A DNA stretch of 64,000 nucleotides, taken from Candidatus Competibacter denitrificans Run_A_D11. Lineage in GTDB: Bacteria; Pseudomonadota; Gammaproteobacteria; Competibacterales; Competibacteraceae. The stretch is taken from the NCBI RefSeq assembly GCF_001051235.1, contig NZ_CBTJ020000030.1, positions 16,808 to 80,807 on the forward strand. Direction: 5' to 3'. Made by a program: the position numbers and the translations under genes. The notes under the pieces are model-generated. The model ran no database searches, was not told the origin of the DNA, and was given only the letters and a program-made list of their open reading frames with translations. This document shows positions 18,465-29,998 of the stretch, in pieces (the stretch's first letter is position 1; every line of letters begins with the position of its first letter).

Positions 18465-21400
18465 GCTTGCAATTCTCGGTGCAGATCCTGAAGACAGCTC
18501 ACGCTTTCATTGTCGATTTCGCGTAGCGCCTGACAAGTCGCCCGCGCGGCGGCCAGGGTCGTGGTATAGCTGACCTTGTGCATCAATGCCTCGCGGCGGA
18601 TAGAAAACGAATCGGCGATGGCCTGCTTCCCTTCGGTCGTATTGACGATCAGTTGAACCTGTTCGTTTTTGATCATATCGACGATATGCGGCCGACCTTC
18701 GCCCACTTTGTGGACGGTTTCACACCGCAAACCCTCGGCACGCAAGGCAGCGGCTGTACCTTTTGTGGCAATCAGGCCAAACCCAAGGCGTTCCAGTTCA
18801 CGGGCGATCTCCACCGCTTTGGCTTTATCGGCATCACGGACGCTGATAAACGCCTGACCACCGCGCGGTAACTGATCACCAGCCCCCAACTGGGCCTTGG
18901 CAAAGGCTTCCCCAAAACTGCGGCCCACGCCCATCACTTCGCCGGTGGATTTCATTTCTGGACCCAGCAACGGATCGACGCCGGGGAACTTGACAAAGGG
19001 AAACACGGCTTCCTTGACCGCATAATAGGTCGGAATGACCTCGCCGGAAATGCCTTGCGCCGCCAGCGACCGCCCGACCATGCAGCGAGCGGCAATCTTA
19101 GCCAACGGCCGGCCGGTCGCCTTGGACACATAAGGCACGGTGCGGGAAGCGCGCGGATTGACTTCCAAGACAAAAATATCATCGCCCTGGATGGCAAACT
19201 GGGTGTTCATCAAACCGACGACGCCCAATTCCAACGCCATAGCGCGCACCTGTTCCCGCAAGCGGTCTTGAATAGCCGGGCTGAGCGAATAGGGCGGCAG
19301 GGAACAAGCGGAATCGCCCGAATGCACACCCGCTTCCTCAATATGCTCCATGATGCCACCGATGATGACCTCGCGCCCATCGCAGAGCGCATCCACATCG
19401 ACCTCGACTGCATCATTGAGAAAGCGATCCAGCAAAACCGGTGAATCGTTGGAGACCTGGACCGCTTCGCGCATATAGCGGCGCAAATCTTCCTCAGCGT
19501 GGACAATTTCCATGGCGCGGCCACCCAGCACGTAAGACGGCCGCACCACCAGCGGATAACCGATCTCCCGCGCCAAGCGCACCGCTTCTTCCGGCTCGCG
19601 GGCCGTGCGATTGGGTGGCTGCCGCAAACCGAGCCGGTCGATCATCTGCTGGAATCGTTCGCGATCCTCGGCCCGGTCGATAGCCTCCGGACTGGTGCCA
19701 ATGATGGGTACTCCCGCCGCTTCCAGTGGCCGCGCCAGCTTGAGTGGTGTTTGCCCACCATATTGCACGATAACGCCCTGTGGCTTTTCCTTACGCACGA
19801 TCTCCAGCACGTCTTCCAGCGTCAGCGGTTCGAAATAGAGCCGGTCGGAAGTATCGAAATCGGTGGACACCGTTTCCGGGTTGCAATTGACCATGATGGT
19901 TTCATAGCCGTCTTCGCGCAACGCCAGCGCGGCATGAACGCAGCAGTAATCGAATTCAATGCCTTGGCCGATACGATTGGGACCGCCACCCAAAACCATG
20001 ACCTTCCGGCGTTCCGTTGGCTCAGCCTCGCATTCTTCCTCATAAGTGGAATACAGATACGCCGTACTGGTGGCGAATTCGGCGGCGCAAGAATCAACCC
20101 GTTTGTAAACCGGATGGATAGCCAGCGCCTCACGCAAGCGGCGCACCTCAGCTTCGACAATACCGGTCAAAGTGGCTAACCGGCTGTCGGAAAATCCTTT
20201 GCGCTTAAGAAAATAGAGCCGTTCCCGATCCTGCAAAGCGGCTGGACCCGACACACGCACGTCACCGGCAATCTGTACCAATTCCTCGATCTGTGCCAAA
20301 AACCAGGGATCGATCCAAGTCAATTCGTAGAGGGATTCCACCGAATACCCAAGCCGCAGCGCTTCGGCCACGAACCAGATCCGCCGAGGACCGGGAACCC
20401 CAAGTTCCTGCTTGAGCAACGTATGCGGGTCGGGATGTTCAGCATCCAGGATTTCGGTAAAGCCATCAACGCCAATCTCCAAACCTCGCAGTGCTTTCTG
20501 AATCGATTCCTGAAAGGTGCGGCCAATGGCCATCACCTCACCGACGGATTTCATCTGCGTGGTCAGGCGCGGGTCAGCTTGTGGAAACTTTTCGAAATTA
20601 AAGCGCGGTACTTTGGTGACCACGTAATCGATGCTTGGCTCAAACGACGCTGGGGTACGCCCGCCGGTGATTTCATTGCGCAACTCGTCGAGGGTATAAC
20701 CGACCGCCAGTTTGGCGGCGACCTTAGCGATAGGGAAGCCGGTGGCCTTGGACGCCAGCGCTGACGAGCGGGATACGCGCGGATTCATCTCAATGACTAC
20801 CATGCGCCCATCATCAGGGTTGATGGCGAATTGGACGTTAGACCCACCGGTATCCACGCCGATTTTGCGCAGCACCGCCAGCGAGGCATTGCGCAGAATT
20901 TGATATTCCTTGTCCGTTAGAGTCTGGGCGGGAGCGACCGTGATGGAATCGCCAGTATGCACGCCCATTGGGTCGAGGTTCTCGATAGAACATACGATGA
21001 TGCAATTGTCGGCCCGGTCACGAACCACTTCCATCTCAAACTCTTTCCAGCCCAGCACGGATTCTTCGAGCAGGATCTCGCTGACCGGCGATAAATCAAG
21101 GCCCCGTTCGACGATGGCCACCAATTCTTCACGGTTATAGGCGATCCCTCCCCCACTGCCGCCCAAGGTAAACGAAGGTCGGATGATGGTCGGAAAGCCA
21201 ACCTCGGCCTGCTGAGCTAAGGCTTCTTCCAGGGTGTGAGCGATGACTGAGCGTGGCGTTTGCAGGTCGATCTGGTGCATGGCTTTGCGGAAACGGTCAC
21301 GATCCTCAGCCATATCGATAGCATCGGGGGAAGCGCCGATCATTTCCACTCCATACTGCGCTAGCACCCCATGACGGAATAAATCCAAAGCGCAATTCAG

Positions 21401-21685
21401 CGCAGTCTGGCCACCCATGGTTGGCAACAAAGCCTGCGGGCGCTCGCGGGCGATAATCCGGGCCACTGTCTGCCAATGAATCGGCTCAATGTAGATGGCA
21501 TCAGCCGTATCAGGATCGGTCATGATCGTCGCCGGATTGGAGTTCACCAGGATCACCCGGTAGCCCTCTTCCCGTAACGCCTTGCAAGCTTGCGCGCCGG
21601 AGTAATCGAACTCGCACGCTTGGCCGATCACGATAGGACCGGCGCCGATGATCAAAATGCTGCGTAAATCGGTGCGCTTAGGCAT
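18461..21685 (-). CDS. carB: carbamoyl-phosphate synthase large subunit
   Basis: Makes carbamoyl phosphate from bicarbonate, ammonia (delivered by CarA) and two ATP, for arginine and pyrimidine synthesis. 1074 residues, full length. Two homologous ATP-grasp halves are seen: the first with [19 protein letters not shown] at the N-terminus and [14 protein letters not shown] near residue 170, the second with [18 protein letters not shown] near 565 and [13 protein letters not shown] near 710. The last 130 residues form the allosteric domain, with [13 protein letters not shown] and [12 protein letters not shown]. Confidence 0.98.
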   Translation of the reverse strand: MPKRTDLRSILIIGAGPIVIGQACEFDYSGAQACKALREEGYRVILVNSNPATIMTDPDTADAIYIEPIHWQTVARIIARERPQALLPTMGGQTALNCALDLFRHGVLAQYGVEMIGASPDAIDMAEDRDRFRKAMHQIDLQTPRSVIAHTLEEALAQQAEVGFPTIIRPSFTLGGSGGGIAYNREELVAIVERGLDLSPVSEILLEESVLGWKEFEMEVVRDRADNCIIVCSIENLDPMGVHTGDSITVAPAQTLTDKEYQILRNASLAVLRKIGVDTGGSNVQFAINPDDGRMVVIEMNPRVSRSSALASKATGFPIAKVAAKLAVGYTLDELRNEITGGRTPASFEPSIDYVVTKVPRFNFEKFPQADPRLTTQMKSVGEVMAIGRTFQESIQKALRGLEIGVDGFTEILDAEHPDPHTLLKQELGVPGPRRIWFVAEALRLGYSVESLYELTWIDPWFLAQIEELVQIAGDVRVSGPAALQDRERLYFLKRKGFSDSRLATLTGIVEAEVRRLREALAIHPVYKRVDSCAAEFATSTAYLYSTYEEECEAEPTERRKVMVLGGGPNRIGQGIEFDYCCVHAALALREDGYETIMVNCNPETVSTDFDTSDRLYFEPLTLEDVLEIVRKEKPQGVIVQYGGQTPLKLARPLEAAGVPIIGTSPEAIDRAEDRERFQQMIDRLGLRQPPNRTAREPEEAVRLAREIGYPLVVRPSYVLGGRAMEIVHAEEDLRRYMREAVQVSNDSPVLLDRFLNDAVEVDVDALCDGREVIIGGIMEHIEEAGVHSGDSACSLPPYSLSPAIQDRLREQVRAMALELGVVGLMNTQFAIQGDDIFVLEVNPRASRTVPYVSKATGRPLAKIAARCMVGRSLAAQGISGEVIPTYYAVKEAVFPFVKFPGVDPLLGPEMKSTGEVMGVGRSFGEAFAKAQLGAGDQLPRGGQAFISVRDADKAKAVEIARELERLGFGLIATKGTAAALRAEGLRCETVHKVGEGRPHIVDMIKNEQVQLIVNTTEGKQAIADSFSIRREALMHKVSYTTTLAAARATCQALREIDNESVSCLQDLHRELQA

Positions 21686-21727
21686 ACGGTATCCTGCAAA
21701 AGAAGGCCACGCGCGGTAACCGACGGC

Positions 21728-22873
21728 TTAGGCGAGGCCCGTTGGCCGCCGTGCTGCCATCAACGCGATAAAGTGGTCAAACAGTGGGGCGACATCGTGC
21801 GGGCCGGGGCTGGCTTCGGGGTGACCCTGAAAGCTGAAAGCCGGCCGATCCGTGCGGGTAATGCCCTGCAATGAACCATCGAATAGCGAACGATGCGTCG
21901 GCCGCAGATTGGACGGTAATGTAGCCTCATCGACCGCAAAGCCGTGATTTTGGCTGCTGATCATGACCTGGCCACTGTGTAAATCCAGGACCGGATGATT
22001 GCCACCATGATGACCAAACTTCATCTTGATGGTGCGCGCGCCGCTGGCCAACCCTAAGAGTTGATGACCCAGACAGATACCGAAAATCGGCAACCCGCTC
22101 TCAAGCAACTCTCGAATAGCAGTAATCGCATAGACGCACGGTTCAGGATCACCGGGGCCGTTGGAGAGAAAAATCCCGTCTGGTCGCAGTGCCAAGGTCG
22201 CGCGGGCGGGCGTTTGGGCCGGCACCACGGTGAGCCGGCAACCACGCGCCACCAGCATCCGCAGAATATTGCGCTTCACCCCATAATCGTAGGCGACGAC
22301 GTGATAGCGTGACTCCAGCGCGGGCGAGAAGCGATTGGTAGCGAGTTCCCAGACACCTTCGTTCCAGGTATAAGGCTCATCTGCGCTGACCACCTGCGCC
22401 AGATCCATGCCCTTTAGGCCAGGAAACTCGCGCGCCAGGTGCACAGCCTCTTTGGCATCCAGAGCATCACCGGCCACCAGGCAGCCGCCCAACGCACCCT
22501 TTTCACGAAGCAATCGGGTCAAACGGCGCGTGTCGATATCAGCAATAGCGACCAAACCCACATCGGCGAGATAGCGCTCAAGGGATTTTTGGTTGCGCCA
22601 GTTGCTGGCGGTGCGCGGACAATCTCTCACCACCAAACCGCTGGCATGAATGCGCGATGCTTCTTCATCACCGGAGTTGGTGCCGACGTTACCGATATGG
22701 GGATAGGTCAACGTGACGATCTGCCGACAGTAGGAAGGGTCGGTCAAAATTTCCTGATAACCGGTGATCGAGGTATTGAAAACGACTTCGCCCTGGACGC
22801 AGCCATCGGCACCGATGGACTCACCCTTAAACAGACTACCGTCTTCCAGGGCCAGAAGGGCGGATTTCCTCAA
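21728..22873 (-). CDS. carA: carbamoyl-phosphate synthase small subunit
   Basis: Glutamine amidotransferase subunit that supplies ammonia to CarB. About 381 residues. The N-terminal domain begins [17 protein letters not shown], and the class I amidotransferase domain contains the nucleophile in [13 protein letters not shown] near residue 265 and the His/Glu pair in [15 protein letters not shown] near 350. I place the start at a TTG (22871-22873) because GGAGG lies 5 nt upstream and the reading [12 protein letters not shown] matches family starts; an in-frame GTG lies seven codons further upstream. carB follows after 42 bp. Confidence 0.96.
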   Translation of the reverse strand: MRKSALLALEDGSLFKGESIGADGCVQGEVVFNTSITGYQEILTDPSYCRQIVTLTYPHIGNVGTNSGDEEASRIHASGLVVRDCPRTASNWRNQKSLERYLADVGLVAIADIDTRRLTRLLREKGALGGCLVAGDALDAKEAVHLAREFPGLKGMDLAQVVSADEPYTWNEGVWELATNRFSPALESRYHVVAYDYGVKRNILRMLVARGCRLTVVPAQTPARATLALRPDGIFLSNGPGDPEPCVYAITAIRELLESGLPIFGICLGHQLLGLASGARTIKMKFGHHGGNHPVLDLHSGQVMISSQNHGFAVDEATLPSNLRPTHRSLFDGSLQGITRTDRPAFSFQGHPEASPGPHDVAPLFDHFIALMAARRPTGLA

Positions 22874-22904
22874 GAGAACCTCCAAGATCGCCACACATAA
22901 GAAA

Positions 22905-22925
22905 GGAGCGGTGGCAATCCGCTCC
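22905..22925 (-). terminator. hairpin between dapB and carA
   Basis: GGAGCGG and CCGCTCC form a perfect 7-bp stem with a 7-nt loop. On the minus strand it is followed by TTTCTTATG, so it could terminate dapB transcription or attenuate read-through into carAB. It lies about 30 bp upstream of the carA start. Confidence 0.55.
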
Positions 22926-23027
22926 TCTGAGGTAGCGCAAACGGATCTATCTAACTGGAGTTAGCAGTCTATCAAATCGCGCCGCGCCGCTCTAGCCACG
23001 TCAAGAAGGTTGGAGAAAACGGAATTC

Positions 23028-23846
<819 letters not shown>

Positions 23847-23968
23847 TCACAGTCGAGCAGATCCGCTGTTCGGGGTGGCTGTGATCTGCGGGCTTAAATA
23901 AATGCGTCTGACAACAATGCGCTGGGAAAAAGAAAGGGTTACGCAATCACGTAACCCAGATGTATTCT

Positions 23969-24042
23969 TGGAGCGGGTGATGGGAATCGAACCCACGCCA
24001 TCAGCTTGGGAAGCTGAGGTTCTACCATTGAACTACACCCGC
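23969..24042 (-). tRNA. tRNA-Gly(CCC)
   Basis: Read on the minus strand, a 74-nt cloverleaf: acceptor stem GCGGGTG pairs with CACCCGC, discriminator T, encoded CCA. The anticodon stem-loop is TCAGC-TTCCCAA-GCTGA, giving anticodon CCC. The T arm contains GGTTCGATTCC. It closely resembles E. coli glyU. The gene is isolated between dapB and the H-NS-like gene. Confidence 0.96.
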
Positions 24043-24161
24043 CGCACAAGCCTGCTTATATTTACTCAATAAAACTCATAAGCAAGCGACGCCATTATCC
24101 TAACCACAAAACAGGCTCGGAGCAAGGCTCAATTGCGCTGAATAAATTAGGCCAACCTAAA

Positions 24162-24494
24162 TCATTCAGGGATTCGGAAAGACTCTTGATTAGCGCCATT
24201 CTCGACAGCCTGCTTAAGCCAGCCCGGCTTTTTGCCGTGGCCGGTCCAGGTTTGTTCTGGATTAGCGGGATTGCGGTACTTGGGCTTTCCGGTAGATTTG
24301 CGCTTACGTCCGGTGTATTGCAAAATATCTTCAGGGTTCATTCCAAGCTGGCTGGCTTTAGCGATCCACTCGTTGCGAGTTGTTTCGATCTCATCAACTT
24401 TCTTGTATTCGATTTCGTCCTCGGCTCTACTGATTAGTGCTTGGAGTTGTTCGATGGTCGATGATTTGATGATGTCTTCAATAGAATTGCTCAT
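24162..24494 (-). CDS. H-NS family nucleoid-associated protein
   Basis: A 110-residue DNA-binding protein of the H-NS type. The N-terminal 50 residues (MSNSIEDIIKSSTIEQLQAL onward) form the coiled-coil oligomerisation region, followed by a basic linker RKRKSTGKPKYRN and the C-terminal AT-hook-like motif PEQTWTGHGKKPGWL that binds AT-rich DNA. Members silence AT-rich and horizontally acquired genes. The ATG at 24494 is chosen because the family begins there; the open frame extends 67 codons further upstream without family similarity. The upstream region is AT-rich, as often seen for self-regulated hns genes. Confidence 0.9.
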   Translation of the reverse strand: MSNSIEDIIKSSTIEQLQALISRAEDEIEYKKVDEIETTRNEWIAKASQLGMNPEDILQYTGRKRKSTGKPKYRNPANPEQTWTGHGKKPGWLKQAVENGANQESFRIPE

Positions 24495-24865
24495 AGTCTC
24501 ATTATGCCGTATCGATGTTTGTTTGGAATATTCGTGATGAACATCACTGTGGTATTGTAGGGCATTCCTTTTGATATTCGCAATTATTTTGCAATTTTCG
24601 TAGCTTCGATTAGCTTGACCAAATGATGCAGCCACTCGCGCAAACGGCCAGGCAAATTGGCCGTTAATCGCCTCAGCCGTTTCAGCTAATGCCAAATCTG
24701 CACAAAATCGACTTAAAAAGCTTGTTTGCTACGAATTTTTATTATTTAACGCATTAAAATTTATGGAATTTTAATCAGTTAAATGCAAGCATCTTGACCA
24801 CAAGCGCATTATTTAAATTATTCTCTAGAGAATATCAATTCACAGAATCCAGGCAAAGTTACCAC
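24495..24865. other. 371-bp divergent intergenic region between hns-like gene and trmB
   Basis: AT-rich, especially 24720-24850 with runs such as TTTTTATTATTTAACG. It must hold the divergent promoters of both genes. I see no further gene, tRNA or clear hairpin. The AT richness would suit self-binding by the H-NS-like product. Confidence 0.5.
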
Positions 24866-25576
24866 ATGCCCCCTACTCTTGATAATTCCCATATCCCAAC
24901 GCATTCGATAGGCCACGTCAAAAGTTTCGTGCGCCGGGAAGGCCGCATCACGACAGGACAGGAACGCGCCATCAAAGAATTATGGCAGCGATTCGGGGTG
25001 GACATCACTTCTCCATTCGATCCACAACGGCTGTTTGGGCGTCATGCGCCGCTCGTCTTAGAAATCGGTTTTGGGGATGGCGAAGCGTTAGCAACCACCT
25101 GCCTCACCCACCCGGAAATGGATTTTCTCGGTATAGAGGTCCATCGGCCAGGATTGGGCCACCTCTTATTAAGGGCATTTGGGATGGAATTGACTAACCT
25201 GCGCGTTATTCATTGCGATGCTGTCGAGGTACTGGAGCGCTATCTGCCGGATGAATCGTTGGATCGGGTGCAAATTTTTTTCCCTGATCCTTGGCCCAAA
25301 CTCCGCCATCACAAACGCCGTCTTATCCAGCCCACTTTTGTTTCAGCGGTCACCAAAAAACTTAAACCGCATGGGCAGTTGCATATAGCCACCGATTGCG
25401 ATAGCTACGCATATTCTATTCTCGCTATCCTGACCGCTACCACCGAATTGGAAAATACAGCCACCGACGGTGGTTTTGCCAGGGGACCAGCTTATCGACC
25501 CATGACAAAATTTGAACGACGCTGTAAACATGCGGGGCGCCCCGTCTGGGAGATACGCTTTGCAAAATGTGCTTAA
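24866..25576 (+). CDS. trmB: tRNA (guanine-N7-)-methyltransferase
   Basis: TrmB methylates G46 in the variable loop of tRNAs using SAM. From the ATG at 24866 the protein has 236 residues. SAM-binding motif LVLEIGFGDGEAL lies near residue 70, and the TrmB signature IFFPDPWPKLRHHKRRLIQP near 150. The N-terminal HVKSFVRREGRITTGQERA is also typical. An open frame continues upstream to a TTG at 24794 but that extension has no family match. Confidence 0.96.
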   Translation: MPPTLDNSHIPTHSIGHVKSFVRREGRITTGQERAIKELWQRFGVDITSPFDPQRLFGRHAPLVLEIGFGDGEALATTCLTHPEMDFLGIEVHRPGLGHLLLRAFGMELTNLRVIHCDAVEVLERYLPDESLDRVQIFFPDPWPKLRHHKRRLIQPTFVSAVTKKLKPHGQLHIATDCDSYAYSILAILTATTELENTATDGGFARGPAYRPMTKFERRCKHAGRPVWEIRFAKCA

Positions 25577-26009
25577 TAGCCAGATCGACAGCCCGCCAAG
25601 GGTTTGCAGAAGGCCATGTCCTGCCTGATACCCAATAGTGCATCACAGCCAACGCCCGATACGAAAGACTTGAAAATAGGCCGACAGCTATTCGAGCGAT
25701 CCCCACTTGAGCACCAAAATTTTTAGCGGCCTGTAGAATAAAGGGATGAAAAAGCCCTACACTTCCTAAAAAATCCTTTTTACCTTCTATCATCAGGATT
25801 CAACGCAGTTTTTCCTCAGCGAATCCCCGCCTCTGCCGCTGAGGCTCAGCACAAGACGTCGATATTCCTTACGAGAACGCTAGCAGGCTACTTATTTTTT
25901 GCCCAGAATATCGGTTTATGCGTTCGTTTTTTCGAACCCGATGAACGGCGATGATTGCAAACGGCGCTGGGCGATAGGCCCGAATGATAGCTGTGATGAG
26001 GTCAAATCA
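25577..26009. other. 433-bp intergenic gap upstream of the D-Ala-D-Ala carboxypeptidase
   Basis: I see no supported gene. Short open frames on both strands lack ribosome sites, and one leftward frame mostly shadows trmB. The promoter of the carboxypeptidase gene should lie in the right part. Confidence 0.45.
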
Positions 26010-27893
26010 ATGTTTTTAAGCAAAAAATTTCGTACCCTTTGGATGGAAAGACCACTTGCCTGGCTTTTAGGGGCACTTTTGGGGCTTACGGTGGCACCCG
26101 TCTTTGGACAAGAGAGTTCGGGATCATTTTGGCCGCCTGAAGTGGCCGCCCGTTCCGCCGTGCTGATGAATGCCACCACAGGCGAGCTTTTGTTTGCAAA
26201 AGAACCTCATCTCCGTTTACCCCCGGCTAGTACCACCAAGGTGCTAACCGCCATGCTGGCCCTGGAACGCCTCGATCCTAATTCCCGACTGCAAGCAAGC
26301 GAGCAAGCGGCCAGTGCCGCTCCCAGTCGAATCGGACTCCATGCTGGGGAAACCGCATCAACCCAAGATCTCCTGTATGGCCTGTTGCTCAAATCCGGCA
26401 ACGATGCTGCCGAAACACTCGCAGAGGCGGCGGGCGGTTCGATTTACGGATTTGCCGACATGATGAATGCCAAAGCCTGGCAAATCGGTGCCCGCGACAG
26501 CCACTTCATGAATCCTCACGGCTTGCCGGATGAGTCTCATTACTCGACTGCGTATGACTTGGCGCTCATCTTCCGTCATGCCATGAACTATCCGATGTTC
26601 GCCGATATCGTGCGCACTCGCAGCGCGACCCTGCGTGTCGAATCCAGCCAGGGCACCTATGGGGACTTACGGCTGATACCCGTCTTGAATCACAACCGGC
26701 TCTTAGCCTCTTACGAGGGCACCCGGGGCGGTAAAACCGGTTTCACCTTGAAGGCTCGGCGCTGTTTTGTCGGTGAAGTGGATCGCGGTGGTACTCGTCT
26801 GATCGTGGCCATTCTGAATAGCCCCAATAGTAATACGCTCTGGGCAGATGCCCGCACGCTGCTCGATTATGGCTTTGCTCATTACGGCTTAGCACCAGCA
26901 CCCCTACAACCTGATGACGAACCCAGGCCCATTCTGGTCGAACGCGCACCGGTCACGACCCCGGCTTCCTGGCGGGTCGCTACTGCCCAAGCCTCCGAAG
27001 AGGATGACATATTCGAACCTGTCACAGCGCGTAGACCAGCAGCCCCTGTGGCGTCAAGCCGCTTCATTACGGCTCGCCGCGATCCTGTAGCCTTAGCGGA
27101 GCTTGATCGTCCCACCCCCATCCGGCCCGCAACCAAGGATGATACGCTGGAAGCGCCGCACAGCGCTCAACCCACGTTGGCGGCAAATTCTGCCACCATC
27201 GTTCAGCGTACCCCCGCCCCTGTACCACGCTTAGAACCGCTGAACAAGCCTCAGTTGGCTCTTGAGGATGAGTCTCCAGAACCAATGACGGTACAACACC
27301 AACCAGAGCTGGCCCGTGCCACTATTGTCCGGCGTACTCCGGTCCCCAAATCTCGACTGGAGCGGGTGGATACGGCTGATCTGGCGTTTGCGGAGGATGC
27401 ACCGAAAATAGCCTCAACCCAGCAGCCTGTAGCCTCTGGGGCACCTATCGTTGATCGTCCAGCGGTCAGGCTCGTCAGCCAGCCAGCCAGGGCGCGGGTT
27501 ACGATAACGGAAGACCGGCCCGTCCTTCCCCGCAACAAACCCAAAGCGCTCGTAGAATCGCCGAAAGGCACTTCCACCAGTAAAACCGCACTTAAAACGA
27601 AGCCGATGGAATCGGTCGCTGCTAGATCGCCTATGGTTGTAAAACCGTCCTCACTACCAGGAAAGAAAGTCACTGAGACTCTATCGGCGAACAAACCAAC
27701 TTTAGCGGCCAGCAACTCCAAACCGTCCCCTGCCAAAGGACCTAACGGCCTCAAACCCAGCAAGCCTGAAAAAGTAACAGCAGCGCCTGTCAGCAAACCG
27801 GAAAAACCTGTGGTCAGCAGCAAAGTGATCGCGCGCCTGGATTCTCCTCCTGTTGCTAAGCCTGCACAGAAAAATCCTAAACGGCGTATCTGA
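26010..27893 (+). CDS. D-alanyl-D-alanine carboxypeptidase (S11, PBP5/6-like) with long C-terminal tail
   Basis: Removes the terminal D-Ala from peptidoglycan pentapeptides in the periplasm. 627 residues from the ATG at 26010, which has GAGG 8 nt upstream. Signal peptide about residues 14-33 (LAWLLGALLGLTVAPVFGQ). The S11 motifs are SxxK in PPASTTKVLTA near residue 74, SGN in LLLKSGNDAAETLAEA near 129 and KTG in TRGGKTGFTLKA near 241. The enzymatic part ends near residue 305. The remaining 320 residues are Pro/Ala/Lys-rich and probably disordered, with two related repeats beginning ATIVQRTPAPVPRLE and ATIVRRTPVPKSRLE. Ordinary family members are about 400 residues and end in a membrane-binding helix, which I do not see here. 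Confidence 0.92.
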   Translation: MFLSKKFRTLWMERPLAWLLGALLGLTVAPVFGQESSGSFWPPEVAARSAVLMNATTGELLFAKEPHLRLPPASTTKVLTAMLALERLDPNSRLQASEQAASAAPSRIGLHAGETASTQDLLYGLLLKSGNDAAETLAEAAGGSIYGFADMMNAKAWQIGARDSHFMNPHGLPDESHYSTAYDLALIFRHAMNYPMFADIVRTRSATLRVESSQGTYGDLRLIPVLNHNRLLASYEGTRGGKTGFTLKARRCFVGEVDRGGTRLIVAILNSPNSNTLWADARTLLDYGFAHYGLAPAPLQPDDEPRPILVERAPVTTPASWRVATAQASEEDDIFEPVTARRPAAPVASSRFITARRDPVALAELDRPTPIRPATKDDTLEAPHSAQPTLAANSATIVQRTPAPVPRLEPLNKPQLALEDESPEPMTVQHQPELARATIVRRTPVPKSRLERVDTADLAFAEDAPKIASTQQPVASGAPIVDRPAVRLVSQPARARVTITEDRPVLPRNKPKALVESPKGTSTSKTALKTKPMESVAARSPMVVKPSSLPGKKVTETLSANKPTLAASNSKPSPAKGPNGLKPSKPEKVTAAPVSKPEKPVVSSKVIARLDSPPVAKPAQKNPKRRI

Positions 27894-27925
27894 GCGGGAG
27901 CTGACAACCCGCCAACCTAAAATAG

Positions 27926-27954
27926 AAAAGGCGATTCATCCGAATCGCCTTTTT
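27926..27954. terminator. bidirectional intrinsic terminator between dac gene and gltA
   Basis: AAAAGGCGATTC, loop ATCC, GAATCGCCTTTT: a perfect 12-bp stem whose flanks provide A tracts on one side and T tracts on the other, so it can stop transcription from both converging genes. Confidence 0.92.
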
Positions 27955-28017
27955 CGCGTTTGACCGGCAAACCTTTTGAGGCAGCCCACAAAAGCGTTAA
28001 TCCTTAACTGTACTGCA

Positions 28018-29307
28018 TTACTGGCGTTCGCTTAAAACAGGCACAGTGCGCCGCGAATTGCCAATGTAGAGCTGACGCGGCCGACCGATTTTCTGGTCTT
28101 TTTCGGTAATCATCTCAATCCAGTGGCTAATCCAGCCGGCAGCGCGCGCAATCGCGAACATGACCGTAAACATCTCGACTGGGATCTTAAGAGCGCTATA
28201 GATGATGCCAGAGTAGAAATCGACATTCGGATACAATTTACGCTCAATGAAGTACGGATCGCTGAGTGCGATCTCTTCCAAGCGCATCGCCAAATCAAGC
28301 CGTGGATCATGCCCGAAGCTTTCCAACACTTGATGGCAGATATCTTTGATAATCCGAGCACGCGGGTCGAAATTTTTGTAGACGCGATGCCCGAATCCCA
28401 TGAGGCGCACACCACTGTTTTTGTCTTTCACCTTGGCAATGAAGCTCTCGACCTTCGAAAGATCACCGATTTCGTCCAACATGCGGATCACAGCCTCATT
28501 GGCACCGCCATGCGCCGGCCCCCAAAGACACGCGATACCGGCAGCAACCGCTGCGTAAGGGTTAGTCCCCGAAGAACCGGCCAGGCGCACCGTGGATGTT
28601 GAGGCATTCTGCTCGTGATCAGCATGCAGAGTAAACAGCACATCCAACGCTCGCTCCGCGACCGGATTCACCTCGTAGCGCTTGCCAGGGAGGCTGAACA
28701 TCATGTAAAGCAAATTACCAGTGTAACTGAGATCGTCGCGGGGATAAATCGAGGGATCGCCAATACTGTGCTTATAGCAGGCGGCCGCAATCGTCGGCAT
28801 CTTGGCAATCAATCGGCGCGCGGTCACCATGCGGTCTTCGTCATCTTTTAGGACGTTAAGACGGTCGTGGAAAAACGCCGAGAGCGAGCTGACCACAGCG
28901 GTCATCATCGCCATGGGGTGGGCATCGTAATTGAAGCCATGGAAAAACCGGCGGAGGTTTTCCCGGATGCGATTATGTCGGGTAATGCTGGTTTCAAAAA
29001 CCTGCTTTTTCTCAGCGTCGGGCAGTTCCCCATACAGCAATAGGTAACATACTTCGAGAAAGTTACACTTCTCAGCTAACTGTTCGATGGGATAGCCGCG
29101 ATAAAGCAGTTCTCCCTTGTCGCCATCTAGGTAGGTGATTGCGCTCTGGCAACTGGCCGTTGACATAAAACCTGGATCGTAGGTGAAATAACCGAACTCC
29201 TTAGCCAGCTTACCGATATCTACGACTCGATGTCCGTAAGTGGGTTCCAAGACCGGCATCTGTACGACTTTGCCACTCGTTTCATCCTTAAAGGTAATCG
29301 TTGTCAT
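28018..29307 (-). CDS. gltA: citrate synthase (type II)
   Basis: Condenses acetyl-CoA and oxaloacetate to citrate, the entry to the TCA cycle. From the ATG at 29307, preceded by GAGG at about 9 nt, the protein has 429 residues, the usual length of the hexameric NADH-sensitive type. Catalytic segments are [16 protein letters not shown] (His near residue 265), [14 protein letters not shown] (His near 306) and, for Asp, [12 protein letters not shown]. The C-terminus [13 protein letters not shown] is typical. Confidence 0.98.
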   Translation of the reverse strand: MTTITFKDETSGKVVQMPVLEPTYGHRVVDIGKLAKEFGYFTYDPGFMSTASCQSAITYLDGDKGELLYRGYPIEQLAEKCNFLEVCYLLLYGELPDAEKKQVFETSITRHNRIRENLRRFFHGFNYDAHPMAMMTAVVSSLSAFFHDRLNVLKDDEDRMVTARRLIAKMPTIAAACYKHSIGDPSIYPRDDLSYTGNLLYMMFSLPGKRYEVNPVAERALDVLFTLHADHEQNASTSTVRLAGSSGTNPYAAVAAGIACLWGPAHGGANEAVIRMLDEIGDLSKVESFIAKVKDKNSGVRLMGFGHRVYKNFDPRARIIKDICHQVLESFGHDPRLDLAMRLEEIALSDPYFIERKLYPNVDFYSGIIYSALKIPVEMFTVMFAIARAAGWISHWIEMITEKDQKIGRPRQLYIGNSRRTVPVLSERQ

Positions 29308-29593
29308 TGTGTGGGCCTCTAAAGGGGGTTGCTGAAGTGGGAAACATTGGCTGCCGAAACTTTGGACATGCAAAGGACATAGCCGCTGCGCGCCACGCTT
29401 TAGACACTTTTGGTAAGGTTAATAGTACCCTAGCCGGTGTTGCTTTGCCGCATTTTTCTGTCAAAAAAGAGGCCTGAACGGTCACCCAAAATGGGCGCCA
29501 AAATCACAGGCGATATTGCACTGCAACAATAGATTTGCTATATTGCATTGCAGCATATTCCCATTGGCAAACTCACTTTCCAAGGAATTCCCC
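29308..29593. other. 286-bp divergent region between gltA and the phasin gene
   Basis: No gene seen. The right part contains the two TGCA-type operator copies listed separately and the phasin ribosome site AAGGA; the left part should hold the gltA promoter. Confidence 0.5.
29513..29555 (+). promoter_or_regulatory. two copies of a 16-bp TGCA-type operator upstream of the phasin gene
   Basis: ATATTGCACTGCAACA (29513-29528) and ATATTGCATTGCAGCA (29540-29555) are identical at 14 of 16 positions and start 27 bp apart. Each contains a palindromic core (TTGCA-C-TGCAA in the first, TGCA-T-TGCA in the second). TGC-rich palindromes of this kind are bound by PhaR repressors upstream of phasin genes in other PHA producers. 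The copies lie 39-81 bp upstream of the phasin start codon. Confidence 0.7.
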
Positions 29594-29947
29594 ATGGTTA
29601 TCGACCTGTTCAATAAAGCGCTAGAAGCTCCGCCGGTTTTTGCGATGCCGTTTACCAAAGCAAACCAACTTTTCGCCGCCAACCTGGAAAAAATGGTGAT
29701 ATTCCAGATGAGTGCCTTCCAATCCTATCTGGACATTGGCCTCAACCAGATGAAAGCCGCCGCTGAGATCACGGACATCAAAAGCTTGCAGGATTTTTAC
29801 AACCGCCAGTCCGAGATCGCGCAGACCGTCCAGCAGAAGCTCATGATTGATGCCAAGGCGATGGCCAATATGGCCGCTCGCTTTAAAGTCGAGATGGATA
29901 ATCTGACACGCGCTACCCTGGAAGACGTGCTACCTAAGGCGGCTTAA
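29594..29947 (+). CDS. phasin family protein (PHA granule-associated)
   Basis: A 117-residue amphipathic helical protein of the phasin family, which coats polyhydroxyalkanoate granules and controls their size and number. Typical features are FTKANQLFAANLEKM near the start, AEITDIKSLQDFYNRQSEIAQ in the middle and a helical, Lys/Ala-rich C-terminus. AAGGA lies 7 nt upstream of the ATG. It stands alone between gltA and rsmJ; no PHA synthase or beta-ketothiolase is in the window. The upstream repeat suggests PhaR control. Confidence 0.88.
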   Translation: MVIDLFNKALEAPPVFAMPFTKANQLFAANLEKMVIFQMSAFQSYLDIGLNQMKAAAEITDIKSLQDFYNRQSEIAQTVQQKLMIDAKAMANMAARFKVEMDNLTRATLEDVLPKAA

Positions 29948-29998
29948 CGTGCGGGCCACGGTTATCCCGCGTTACGCCACCACGCGGCGACCGGACTG

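Noticed and set aside
19499..20179. 226-codon open frame on the plus strand opposite carB
   Set aside because: Shadow of carB; no protein-like features.
24494..24695. N-terminal extension of the H-NS-like protein
   Set aside because: The 67 extra codons do not resemble H-NS proteins, and the ATG at 24494 matches the usual start.
25437..25793. 118-codon leftward frame at the trmB 3' end
   Set aside because: Mostly antisense to trmB, no ribosome site, no recognisable motif.
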